From contig JAPQWV010000647.1 of NCBI GenBank assembly GCA_027422505.1, forward strand, positions 186,001-250,000: a stretch of 64,000 nt of DNA. Reading direction: 5' to 3'. The stretch is from Craterostigma plantagineum. Lineage: Eukaryota > Streptophyta > Magnoliopsida > Lamiales > Linderniaceae. A program made the translations under genes and the position numbers. The notes beneath the pieces were generated by a model that worked only from the letters and a program-made list of their open reading frames with translations, was not told the origin of the DNA and made no database searches. Below are positions 11,824 to 22,376 of this stretch, one piece after another (the first letter of the stretch is position 1; each line of letters starts with the position of its first letter).

Positions 11824-12043
11824 GCACTTAGGCAGGGGGAGCACACTTACAGGTAACTTGAAATTTGCATTCATATCACTGAGTATGACATGAGATATCT
11901 GCACTTAGACAGGGGGAGCATATTCATTCATAATATATCTCGACATGTCATATAGATAACCGCACTTAGATAGGGGGAGCAAAATTTGATCACGATATAT
12001 CATATGCATGTCATAGAGATAACCGCACATAAGCAGGGGGAGC
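11824..12043 (+). repeat. Four extra polypurine-tract copies (GCACTTAGRCAGGGGGAGCA)
   Basis: Near-identical 20-mers with an AGGGGGAG core stand at 11824-11843, 11901-11920, 11962-11981 and 12024-12043, spaced about 60-80 bp apart. Weaker copies are at 10970-10987 and 11461-11480. Multiple purine tracts upstream of the 3' LTR are a known hallmark of sireviruses. Confidence 0.85.
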
Positions 12044-12180
12044 AAATGGGTATCACATGTGATTAGGAAATATCGTATGCTCTGCTTTGTGATTATGGAA
12101 CACTTAGACATATGCGCTAGGACTTGCATAATCGAATATGCTTACTTGCTTCCGTGCTGCATCAATTACATGTCATCATC

Positions 12181-12194
12181 AAAAAGGGGGAGAA
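12181..12194 (+). other. SIRE-A polypurine tract
   Basis: AAAAAGGGGGAGAA directly before the TGTTGACC of the 3' LTR; primer for plus-strand synthesis. Confidence 0.93.
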
Positions 12195-13157
12195 TGTTGA
12201 CCTTTTTGGTCCATATATGTTAGAGAGTTTTGATGAACGATGTAATTGTAATGACATTAGGTCTATAAAATAAGCAATTCGATTTGGGAAAATAAAATGT
12301 CTAAATTCATGATAATGTTCAACCATGCATTGCAAATGAAATGAAAATTGTTAAAGTGTTGAATATTTGAATTACGTGTGATTCTGTGATGATTTGATGG
12401 AACTATGTGATCGCGTATTATAGACAGTCCATGAGATAGGATATATCGTTCTGTGCTAAATATGGAAATAATGCATGAGATATCCTACTGAGCTATATAT
12501 GGAAAATATGCTGTTTATATATGGAAAGTGATATATCCGTTGATACCAGTTTATTCCTGGACGAAAATCATATGCACGATCCATGCTTGCCTTGCACTGA
12601 ATTAAATGCGAAATATTAAATTGATAACTTTCCTTGTGCTGATTGGATTATTATATTTAGGAAAGATTTGATTTGATTGACCTTATGGATAAGATGCTAT
12701 TATATGATATGTGCTATAAACGGATGTGATCTCTGAAATAAGGAAAGTTGTGCCATGATGTGATAAATCGATTTATGTAAGCTCTGATCTGATTCTTGTG
12801 CTAAACATGGTAAATATATTGATTAAATGCTATGAGCTGTACATGGAAAACGTGCTTATGTCTTGCTATCTTATGTGCCATACTTGGAAAGTAAATCTAA
12901 AGTACTCGTTACTAGGAACTGATAGCAGGGAATCACTTATGGCAAATTTCGATATGGAAAATATATGCGAAATGGTTGAAATTGCTTGAGTACGAAAATT
13001 GAGCTTTATATGGAATATAATCATGCTTTAATGTGCTATATGACCGTTGTGACGATGTATTAGAAGCATGATTTATATGGTATGATTGATTCGAAAGCTA
13101 CATGGAAACTATGCTTGATTTGGTGATTATTGTTTGATATGACTTTCCATGTGAAGT
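12195..13157 (+). repeat. SIRE-A 3' LTR, first part
   Basis: Matches 3231-4193 of the 5' LTR with two substitutions seen (in GATATC and in ATGGAAAAT). It breaks off after GAAGT where Tekay-B inserted; the LTR resumes at 22382. Confidence 0.95.
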
Positions 13158-13583
13158 TGTAATACCCGTAAAATTTATACGGGATTACTTCAATAATATT
13201 CGAAATGTACGGAATCGAATTTCTAACAAGAAACGATTTCTTTTCGAAACGAGCCCAAAATTTACAATTGGGCCCGAAAAATTTAAATGGACCAAAAATT
13301 TATTTATGGGCCAAATGAAGAAAATAATGGCCCAAAATAAAAGGTTTGGAGTTGGGTCCTTTAATAAAATTTAATTGGGCCAAAAACAAGAAGTGAAAGT
13401 CCAAATAAATAAATAATTTGAAATAATAATAATATATAATTAAAATGGCCTCATCATCACCTAAACAACACACCAAATCCTAATCCTCTAAAAACAAAAC
13501 CTAATCACCTAATGTAAAATAAAAAAAAAAACAACTAAATATCTAAAATCGAAACCTAATCACCTAATACTCCATGAGGACAT

Positions 13584-13593
13584 CTATAAATAG
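13584..13593 (+). promoter_or_regulatory. Probable TATA box of Tekay-B LTR
   Basis: CTATAAATAG, followed by a purine-rich transcript start region; identical copy in the 3' LTR at 20148-20157. Confidence 0.7.
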
Positions 13594-15502
13594 AGGAAGA
13601 GAGGAAGAGTTAGTAGAGAGGGAAAGAAAGAAAAAGGGAGAAAGAAGGGAAGGAAAAAAAGGGAGGAGAAAAAAAAAACCGCGAACACGTGGAGGAGCTC
13701 GGGATTGAAGTTCGTGGGTCGGGATCAAGCAAAAAAATAACCGTAACGTAGTCTCTACGGACGTAAGGTAGGTCAAGATCACCTACATACGTAAACAATA
13801 TTAGGATTTGTGAATTTTACGTGTATTGCATGTTATTCATCGAATTCTTCGTGTTTATGTGATAATAATAATTTGCTTACATGAATTTTTCGTTGGTTAG
13901 CTTAGGGAGCTTGAGATTGAGAAATTTTAGAACTATGAATATTTGGAAATAGGGATAGAGGACTTTAGATTAAGAGGATAGAGCAAAACTAGGGGAGAAT
14001 TAGGGTTTTTAGGGTTTTCTTTATCCATTTCGGCCAAGAGGTTCAAAAATTCATATCTGACAATCTAGACCTCGGATTACAAATTACTTTTGAAAGAATT
14101 AATATTTGCAAGTCCTTTATGTGTGGTAAAAATTTCACGTCCATCGGACATCGTTTACTTTGTGATCATTGAGAAATCCGAAACTGTCGCAAAACAGCCG
14201 TATAAAATAGTTATTTTTAAAATTTTGGGACTTAATCGAAATTTTACAAAATCCAGGGAGTCCGTGTTGTAAAATTCTGAAGAGGGGATTAAAAATTTTG
14301 TTGGGGTTATTAATTAAATATTTAGAAATTTTTGGGGCTTAAATAAATAATCATTAAATTTGGTTGGGGTCAAAATTAAATATTTAGAAATTTTTGGGGA
14401 TTAAATAAATAATTACAAAAATTTGTTGGGGTTAAAAATTGAGTTTTTGAAACTCGCGGACTAAAAATAAATATTATAAAAATTTGGTTGGGGTGAATTG
14501 TATAAAGATCGAAAGTTTATGAAATTAAATAAATAATAAAATTTTGGTTAGGGATCTATATGATTGCAGAATTCCCGAGGAAACTAGATAAATATTATTA
14601 TTAAAGTCAATTGGGGCCTTTGCGCAATTCTTCGGAAATTCTGAGGTATTAAATAAATATTAAATATTTCGGTCGGTGTTTAATTATAAAATTTCGGAAA
14701 AATTTCCAAGTACCAAATAAATATTAAGTATCTCGGCTAGGGTTAAATGGAGAATTTTCAAAAGTCTTGGGGCTAAATAATTATTAAAAATATTCGGCTG
14801 GGGATTTTCAAAGGTTTCGGAGCAAAAATTGTAATTTCTGAAAATTTGATATAGTGCTGAAAATAATTTTAAATTTGGGAAAGTTGATATTTTGGAACTT
14901 AAACTAAAGCTGGCGTTGGGGTGAAATCAGAGTCGTGAGGTAGAAAGTATTAAACTTAGAATTTTTAGTATAAGATCGAGAGGGAGTTCGGTGGTTACGG
15001 TTTCGGGCCGATTAAAAATCGGAACGCGGGCTTTTGGCCCGAATTATTTGTTGTGTGTTGATTCTTGGAATCGGGCCGAGCTGATACCTCGGGCCGATAT
15101 GTAATATAGAATGAGTAAAGGCTATGTTATATGTTGCATTTTTATTTGCACGGCATTTGCATACACGTGTTACGAGGGGAGTGCGGAGTCATGAGAGTAT
15201 TGCACGGAGAAGTGAGTGAGATGGTTTATGAATGAGAAATGGTAGATGAGTTGTATGAGTGAGGTTAGGACTAAGGCGCACTTTATATGGAGGGAGTGGG
15301 GCCTCCCGAGCTACTGACCCCTTGTGGGGAGTGGGGCCTCCCGAGCTACGGACCCCTGCGCGCGCGTGTTGCCTTTAGTACCTAAGCCTCGGGCCCTGAT
15401 GTGATGTGATGAAATGAGATATGAGAAAATAGTCGAGCGTGTATTTTGTGAGTTATGTCGGGATTGGGGTGTGAGAGCATTTGCATTGCATGTTTTCATC
15501 TA

Positions 15503-15518
15503 CTGGGCAAAAGCTCAG
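15503..15518 (+). other. LTR hairpin, Tekay-B 5' LTR
   Basis: CTGGGC-AAAA-GCTCAG, same stem as in Tekay-A but with a different loop, before GGTTTACGTATGTAGG. Confidence 0.6.
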
Positions 15519-15810
15519 GGTTTACGTATGTAGGTGAGGCGGCTGATGGCGGTGACTCCACGGTCTTTTGAGTGCGGGGCAGTACATGGAACGAGACCTG
15601 TGGAGTATTTTCAGTCATGTTTCGGGCTTCGGTCTAATACAATAATGTTTGTGTTGTAAAACATTTTTTTATTTACGGGTTTAGACTTTTGGGCTTCGGC
15701 CCAGTACTTGAATATTATTATGTAATAAAAAGTTTTTATTAAATGGGCTTTCCGCTGCATACGCTGCGTAAAACCCGCCAAAATACGTATTAAGAAGTAG
15801 GGTCGTTACA

Positions 15811-15824
15811 GGTGGTATCAGAGC
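15811..15824 (+). other. Tekay-B primer binding site
   Basis: GGTGGTATCAGAGC follows the LTR end GTTACA. The next 90 bp are homologous to the leader of Tekay-A after its second primer site. Confidence 0.92.
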
Positions 15825-16577
15825 GCTAGGTTTTAGGTTCTGTAGACTGTCCATGTACTGCCGCTCAAAAGCCTGGAGAATCAGCCTACGCCTGTAAGTT
15901 TAATACGTAATTATGTGATTTATGATTCTGTGGTATATGCTTTACGTGAATATTTGGGTGATTTTATGTACTCCTTGATGTGTTCGAAAGTTAGAAATTT
16001 CGTACTTTTGCACTTAGATTGGTAGGCGAATCTCGGTTAAACTAAGGTATGTAGAGAATGAAAAAAAAATACAAATAAAAAAAAAATAAAAATAAAAATT
16101 TGGACCTTCGATCGAATTTGGGGTTGCTTTGAAATTCGGGTAAAAATTCGGGTCAATTTGAAAATTCGGCGAAATTTAAATTTTGGGCCTTTTTCAAAAT
16201 CTGGGCTTTGTCAATTGGGCTTGACCGAATTGGACCAAGCTGAAATTCGGGAAGTTAAAATAAATAAACGGCGAAATGAAAGAGAGTCGAACGATATAAA
16301 ATTTTTAAAATACGGGGCTTGTATACAATTTTGAAAATGAGACGAGGACGTAGAGAAGCGTGGGTTATTTGTAGAAATTTAGGAAGAGAGACGAGGACGT
16401 AGAGAAAACATGATAGAGTAGATGCATAACGATTACATAACTGAAAATCATATTACAGCTCGAATAAAAAAAAAAACATATAAGATAAAACATCGACGAC
16501 GTTTGGGAAGTTTTGTCGGCGTCCTCTTCCAATATGCTGAACAAGATGCGGCTTCCCATGACTTAACCTTTCACAAA

Positions 16578-16745
16578 TTAAACGCAAGTGCAGTGGGTGG
16601 CAACCCGCATCACAAAAATGGCGATTGCAGCGAAGAGCAATCCCAAAAGAAGGAATAACTCAAATTTAAGCTTTTCGAGATTTTCCCTCCAAAAAGGTTC
16701 CCGAGGAACATCCTCATGATCCACATTTCCTCCAAGATTATACAT
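16578..16745 (-). CDS. Possible small membrane protein, 55 codons, unrecognised
   Basis: A short ORF on the strand opposite to Tekay-B. The first about 28 residues are hydrophilic and charged (start MYNLGGNVDHED, then PREPFWREN). Residues about 29-46 form one uninterrupted hydrophobic stretch (LFLLLGLLFAAIAIFVM), and a short tail with two cysteines follows. This would suit a tail-anchored, single-pass membrane protein. A TATA box lies 68 bp upstream with a CA-rich stretch between, as in a plant 5' UTR. I do not recognise the family. The ORF is short enough to arise by chance; the joint presence of TATA box, leader and a well-formed membrane segment is what makes it worth listing. Confidence 0.4.
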   Translation of the reverse strand: MYNLGGNVDHEDVPREPFWRENLEKLKFELFLLLGLLFAAIAIFVMRVATHCTCV

Positions 16746-16812
16746 TGCGAAGATTAAATGATGTGGTTGGAGAGAATTGTGTTGTGGTGCAAAATAATGC
16801 GCATCGAGTACC

Positions 16813-16822
16813 TATTTATAGG
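16813..16822 (-). promoter_or_regulatory. Possible TATA box for the antisense small ORF
   Basis: Reads CTATAAATAG on the minus strand, about 68 bp before the ATG at 16745. The start site would fall near 16785 and leave a short CA-rich leader (CACAACACAATTCTCTCC). Confidence 0.5.
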
Positions 16823-17635
16823 CGTGAGTGAAGCGAAGGACAAGCAGCATTAATTTCGAGTTTTCTTCGAACGCTCTATAAAGATAAACTTCATAAATTT
16901 CGAGATCAATTTTTTATTCGAACGTCGTAATCTCGATTTGAGAGATCACGCGCAGGAAGAAAATCACATTGACTATTATCACAAAAATCCAATCCAAAAT
17001 CTCGAGGAAAGATGTTGATGTCCATTATGACAAAGAAATTGTGCTCACGTCTAAATCAATGCTGTAATTACATGCACAGCTTAGACTACGCTGTTGCGTC
17101 TAAAAAATACGGCGAGCTAAAGAACAAACACTGCTGAACTTCAGCCTATGTCCGCGCATCAACCGAGCTTCCTTCTTATTGATCACAACACGAAAGTTAC
17201 AGATCTCTATCCCTTCTACAACTCTTGTGTTTTCACCTCACGGTGATTTTCGCTCTAAAAGGAGTTACATGCTCGAGAAAGTGAACTGGGAAATTTGATA
17301 AACCAGAAATCATGTTTTAAGTGAGAGTCCGCGATCTATCTTCACCGTGCATTTTATCCGATCGAACACTCCACAAGTCGCCACGTGGTCTTATATTTCC
17401 GCGTGTTAGAGCAAGAATCGCAAGCGACTCTATAAGTGAAATAGCACCTTCACTATCATCCATCCGATCTTTGATCCGACGCTCATAATTCACTAACCTC
17501 TTCATTCACTTCCTAAGCATTTCAGCCGTTGACCTCTTCGCGCGATATCCTACGAACATAATTAAATCTTTAGTTTTCAAATCATGGCCATTTGATCGCG
17601 CGCCCTCTTAGATCCAACGACAGCTACTCATCATG

Positions 17636-19700
17636 ACAATAATGGTGAAGAAAACTAGACTTAACTTACGAAGAACGTTCCAATTAAGTGGACGGAAGCT
17701 TGTGAAGAGAGTTTCCAGGAGTTGAAGAAATGGCTGACAACAGCTCCTGTTCTTGCAATCCCCTCTGGTACCGAAGGATTCTCGGTATACAGTGACACCT
17801 CTAAAAGAATGGCTTGGAGATGCGTGTCGATACAAAATGGAAAGGTGAATGCATAAATCTTCCGACAACTCAAACCGTAGGAGAAGAATTATCCCACGCA
17901 TGATCTGGAACTCGCAGCCGTGGTGTTTGCCCTAAAAAAAATAATAAAAACAAATCTGGCGACACTATCTGTATGAGGAACGATGTGAAATTCTTTACGG
18001 ATCACAAAAGCCTAAACTACTTCTTCATGCAGAAGAAGTTAAACATGAGGCCAAGGCGAGGGCTCGAGTTAGTAAAACATTACGACTGTGTGATAAATAA
18101 TCACTCAGGCAAAGCGAACGTAGTTGTAGATGCTTTTAGCCGTAAATCAGTAAATACAGACATGTGTCAACTCGGAGTGAAAATAATCAACTTCGGGAGA
18201 TCAAAACGAAGCTGGCAGGACTTTGAAACCAACGCTGTTAGAACAAATCGTTGAGGCACAAAAGAAAGATAAACTATATCTAAAAGAAAATCCAGGCGAA
18301 ACAACGCGGGAATGTTCCGTCGGAGTTCGAATTCGAGACGACGAAAACATACAATCCCAGAGTCGTTTATATGTGCCACCCAATGAAGAGATTCGTCGAA
18401 CTGTAATGACGGAGGCGCATACGACAAACTACTCGATACATCCCAGAACAACAAAAACGTATCGAGATTTACGAATGAACTATTGGTGGCCAAGAATGAA
18501 GAAAGATATAGTTGCCTTTGTACAACGGTGCTTCACATGCCAACAAATTAAGGCAGAACATCAAAGGCCTGCGGAAATGTTGCAAACTTTGACGACTCTC
18601 GAGTGGAACTGGGACCATATATCACTATGGACTTCATCGTCGGGTTATTAAAAAAACCGAAAAGGGTCATGATGCAATTTGGGTAATCGTCGACAGATTG
18701 ACTAAGTCAGCCCATTTCTTGCCAATCAATTAAACCTATTCCATGGAGAAGTACGCAGAGCTGTACATACAAGAAATTGTGAGACTCCATGGGATCCCAA
18801 TTTCAATTGTCTCGGATCGGGATTTGAGTTTCTATCCCAATCCTGGGGGAGCTTATAAAATGCCATGAGGACAAAACTGTCTTTCCGTACGGCATATCAC
18901 ACTCAGACGGACGAACAGTCTGAAAGAGCAATTCAGACGCTTGAAGATATGTTGAGAGCGTGCATTCTGGATTTCCGGGGAAGTTAGAGTAAATACCTCC
19001 CACTGATCGAGTTTTTCTATAACAACAGCTATCAAGCCACGATCGGGGTGATGCCTTACGAAGCCTTATACAGGCGTAAATGTTGATCCCTAGTTCATTG
19101 GGATGAAATTGGTGAGAATGCGTTGTTAGGTCTCGAAATGGTTCGTGAAATGACTGAAGCTGTGAAAAAAAAAATTCCAGGGAAAGGATGCAAACGGCCT
19201 AAAGTCGTCAGAAAAATTACACAGTCAAAAGACGAAGGCCGTTGGAATTCAAACAGCGCGATCAAGCCTTTCTAAAAATTTTGCCAATGAAAGGCGTAAA
19301 ACGTTTCGGAAAGAAAGGGAAGTTGATTCTGAGATATATCGGACCTTTCATAATTGTGAAACGAGTTGGAGAAGTGACGTACCAATTCGAGTTGTCCACA
19401 TAGCTCGCACAAATCATGATGTCTTCCATGTGTCTACATTATGGAAGTACGTCCTAGACCCGAGCCATGTAGTGCAGGGAAAATCATTTCATCAACAATT
19501 GAAGCCGGACTTGAGCTATGGAGAGAGGCCGGTGGAAATTTTGATGTACGAGGTGAAATGCCTCGAAATAAGAATATACCCCTCGTAAAGGGTCTTGTGA
19601 CAGAACCAAGTATTGGAAGAAACCATTTGGGAACGAGAAGACGAAATGAGAGAAAAGTACCCCAAGTTATTTCCCATACTGTAATTTCGGGGACGAAATT
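17636..19700 (+). pseudogene. pol: Tekay-B pol remnant: RNase H, integrase, C-terminal domain
   Basis: Decayed 3' half of pol with many stops and frameshifts. RNase H starts near 17690 (ESFQELKKW-like) and holds YSDTSK near 17790 and FTDHKSLNYFF near 18000. The integrase zinc region appears at 18430-18560 (NYWWPRMKKD, CFTCQQIKAEHQRP), the catalytic core at 18630-19060 (MDFIVG, VSDRD, SEQAIQTLEDM) and the C-terminal part at 19270-19690 (KGVKRFGKKGK, RYIGPF, LRKYVLDPSHV), ending in the GGGGACGAAATTC typical of the group. Gag, protease and RT are absent. It is closest to the Tekay-A pol in this window. Confidence 0.85.
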
Positions 19701-19705
19701 CTTAT

Positions 19706-19717
19706 AAGGGGGGAGGA
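19706..19717 (+). other. Tekay-B polypurine tract
   Basis: AAGGGGGGAGGA directly before the 3' LTR; same tract as Tekay-A. Confidence 0.92.
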
Positions 19718-22376
19718 TGTAATACCCGTAAAATTTATACGGGATTACTTCAATAATATTCGAAATGTACGGAATCGAATTTCTAACAAGAAACGATTTC
19801 TTTTCGAAACGAGCCCAAAATTTACAATTGGGCCCGAAAAATTTAAATGGACCAAAAATTTATTTATGGGCCAAATGAAGAAAATAATGGCCCAAAATAA
19901 AAGGTTTGGAGTTGGGTCCTTTAGTAAAATTTAATTAGGCCAAAAACAAGAAGTGAAAGTCCAAATAAATAAATAATTTGAAATAATAATAATATATAAT
20001 TAAAATGGCCTCATCATCACCTAAACAACACACCAAATCCTAATCCTCTAAAAACAAAACCTAATCACCTAATGTAAAATAAAAAAAAAAAAAAACAACT
20101 AAATATCTAAAATCGAAACCTAATCACCTAATACTCCATGAGGACATCTATAAATAGAGGAAGAGAGGAAGACTTAGGAGAGAGGGAAAGAAAGAAAATG
20201 GGAGAAAGAAGGGAAGGAAAAAAAAGGGAGGAGAAAAAAAAAACCGCGAACACGTGGAGGAGCTCGGGATTGAAGTTCGTGGGTCGGGATCAAGCAAAAA
20301 AATAACCGTAACGTAGTCTCTACGGACGTAAGGTAGGTCAAGATCACCTACATACGTAAACAATATTAGGATTTGTGCATTTTACGTGTATTGCATGTTA
20401 TTCATCGAATTCTTCGTGTTTATGTGATAATAATAATTTGCTTACATGAATTTTTCGTTGGTTAGCTTAGGGAGCTTGAGATTGAGAAATTTTAGAACTA
20501 TGAATATTTGGAAATAGGGATAGAGGACTTTAGATTAAGAGGATAGAGCAAAACTAGGGGAGAATTAGGGTTTTTAGGGTTTTCTTTATCCATTTCGGCC
20601 AAGAGGTTCAAAAATTCATATCTGACAATCTAGACCTCGGATTACAAATTACTTTTGAAAGAATTAATATTTGCAAGTCCTTTATGTGTGGTAAAAATTT
20701 CACGTCCATCGGACATCGTTTACTTTGTGATCATTGAGAAATCCGAAACTGTCGCAAAACAGCCGTATAAAATAGTTATTTTTAAAATTTTGGGACTTAA
20801 TCGAAATTTTACAAAATCCAGGGAGTCCGTGTTGTAAAATTCTGAAGAGGGGATTAAAAATTTTGTTGGGGTTATTAATTAAATATTTAGAAATTTTTGG
20901 GGCTTAAATAAATAATCATTAAATTTGGTTGGGGTCAAAATTAAATATTTAGAAATTTTTGGGGATTAAATAAATAATTACAAAAATTTGTTGGGGTTAA
21001 AAATTGAGTTTTTGAAACTCGCGGACTAAAAATAAATATTATAAAAATTTGGTTGGGGTGAATTGTATAAAGATCGAAAGTTTATGAAATTAAATAAATA
21101 ATAAAATTTTGGTTAGGGATCTATATGATTGCAGAATTCCCGAGGAAACTAGATAAATATTATTATTAAAGTCAATTGGGGCCTTTGCGCAATTCTTCGG
21201 AAATTCTGAGGTATTAAATAAATATTAAATATTTCGGTCGGTGTTTAATTATAAAATTTCGGAAAAATTTCCAAGTACCAAATAAATATTAAGTATCTCG
21301 GCTAGGGTTAAATGGAGAATTTTCAAAAGTCTTGGGGCTAAATAATTATTAAAAATATTCGGCTGGGGATTTTCAAAGGTTTCGGAGCAAAAATTGTAAT
21401 TTCTGAAAATTTGATATAGTGCTGAAAATAATTTTAAATTTGGGAAAGTTGATATTTTGGAACTTAAACTAAAGCTGGCGTTGGGGTGAAATCAGAGTCG
21501 TGAGGTAGAAAGTATTAAACTTAGAATTTTTAGTATAAGATCGAGAGGGAGTTCGGTGGTTACGGTTTCGGGCCGATTAAAAATCGGAACGCGGGCTTTT
21601 GGCCCGAATTATTTGTTGTGTGTTGATTCTTGGAATCGGGCCGAGCTGATACCTCGGGCCGATATGTAATATAGAATGAGTAAAGGCTATGTTATATGTT
21701 GCATTTTTATTTGCACGGCATTTGCATACACGTGTTACGAGGGGAGTGCGGAGTCATGAGAGTATTGCACGGAGAAGTGAGTGAGATGGTTTATGAATGA
21801 GAAATGGTAGATGAGTTGTATGAGTGAGGTTAGGACTAAGGCGCACTTTATATGGAGGGAGTGGGGCCTCCCGAGCTACTGACCCCTTGTGGGGAGTGGG
21901 GCCTCCCGAGCTACGGACCCCTGCGCGCGCGTGTTGCCTTTAGTACCTAAGCCTCGGGCCCTGATGTGATGTGATGAAATGAGATATGAGAAAAGAGTCG
22001 AGCGTGTATTTTGTGAGTTATGTCGGGATTGGGGTGTGAGAGCATTTGCATTGCATGTTTTCATCTACTGGGCAAAAGCTCAGGGTTTACGTATGTAGGT
22101 GAGGCGGCTGATGGCGGTGACTCCACGGTCTTTTGAGTGCGGGGCAGTACATGGAACGAGACCTGTGGAGTATTTTCAGTCATGTTTCGGGCTTCGGTCT
22201 AATACAATAATGTTTGTGTTGTAAAACATTTTTTTATTTACGGGTTTAGACTTTTGGGCTTCGGCCCAGTACTTGAATATTATTATGTAATAAAAAGTTT
22301 TTATTAAATGGGCTTTCCGCTGCATACGCTGCGTAAAACCCGCCAAAATACGTATTTAAGAAGTAGGGTCGTTACA
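19718..22376 (+). repeat. Tekay-B 3' LTR
   Basis: Near-identical to 13158-15810. Differences seen include single changes in TTARTAAAAT, in AATTRGGCC and in the purine-rich part after the TATA box (20148-20157), and A-run length changes. The hairpin is at 22068-22083. It ends GTTACA before the target copy GAAGT. Confidence 0.95.

Larger units (their letters stand above)
9884..12180 (+). other. SIRE-A 3' non-coding region
   Basis: About 2.3 kb between pol and the purine tract without a credible ORF. The first 380 bp align with the segment after pol in SIRE-B, and the part around 10900-10990 aligns with what follows ORF3 there. The stretch 10262-10900 replaces the ORF3 of SIRE-B. It then contains tandem repeats and repeated purine tracts, annotated separately. 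Many short TTTTAGGAA-type motifs recur between 9890 and 10520. Confidence 0.8.
13158..15810 (+). repeat. Tekay-B 5' LTR
   Basis: Runs from TGTAATACCCG to GTCGTTACA. A TATA box CTATAAATAG is at 13584-13593. A middle part (14260-14900) is built of repeated pieces of the form GGGGTTAAAAATT / TTAAATAAATAATT. A two-copy GC-rich repeat with GGAGTGGGGCCTCCCGAGCT lies around 15290-15350, and the shared Tekay hairpin is at 15503-15518. Short ORFs such as 14090-14272 recur in the other LTR and look like chance. Confidence 0.95.
16020..17635. other. Foreign-looking block inside Tekay-B, replacing gag, protease and RT
   Basis: I find no similarity to Tekay coding sequence here. The block begins after the leader with A-rich sequence, has a 19-bp direct repeat GAGACGAGGACGTAGAGAA at 16339 and 16388, and contains on the minus strand a 55-codon ORF with a TATA box upstream (separate entries). 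Further upstream on that strand is another open frame of 62 codons (17317-17505, start MKRLVNYERR) that overlaps a CACGTG G-box at 17382-17387; I cannot say whether it is real. Both edges are estimates. It may be captured host DNA, but a decayed piece of another element is possible. Confidence 0.55.
13158..22376 (+). mobile_element. Tekay-B: non-autonomous Ty3/gypsy Tekay-type element with cargo
   Basis: It has LTRs of 2653 and 2659 bp that differ by about seven substitutions and three small indels, is flanked by the duplicated target GAAGT (13153-13157 and 22377-22381), and has a primer site and a purine tract. The interior is only 3.9 kb: a leader, a 1.6-kb block unlike any Tekay coding region, and a broken pol running from RNase H to the C-terminus. 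Gag, protease and RT are missing. LTRs this similar beside an interior this decayed mean that the decay predates the last transposition, so proteins were probably supplied in trans. Confidence 0.92.

Noticed and set aside
14090..14272. A 60-codon ORF present twice (also 20655-20837)
   Set aside because: Same reason: the two Tekay-B LTRs are near-identical, and the frame shows no recognisable motif.
16422..16658. A 78-codon + strand ORF in the Tekay-B block
   Set aside because: It overlaps the minus-strand small ORF and its lysine-rich start comes from an A-run; the opposite strand has the better case with a TATA box and membrane segment.
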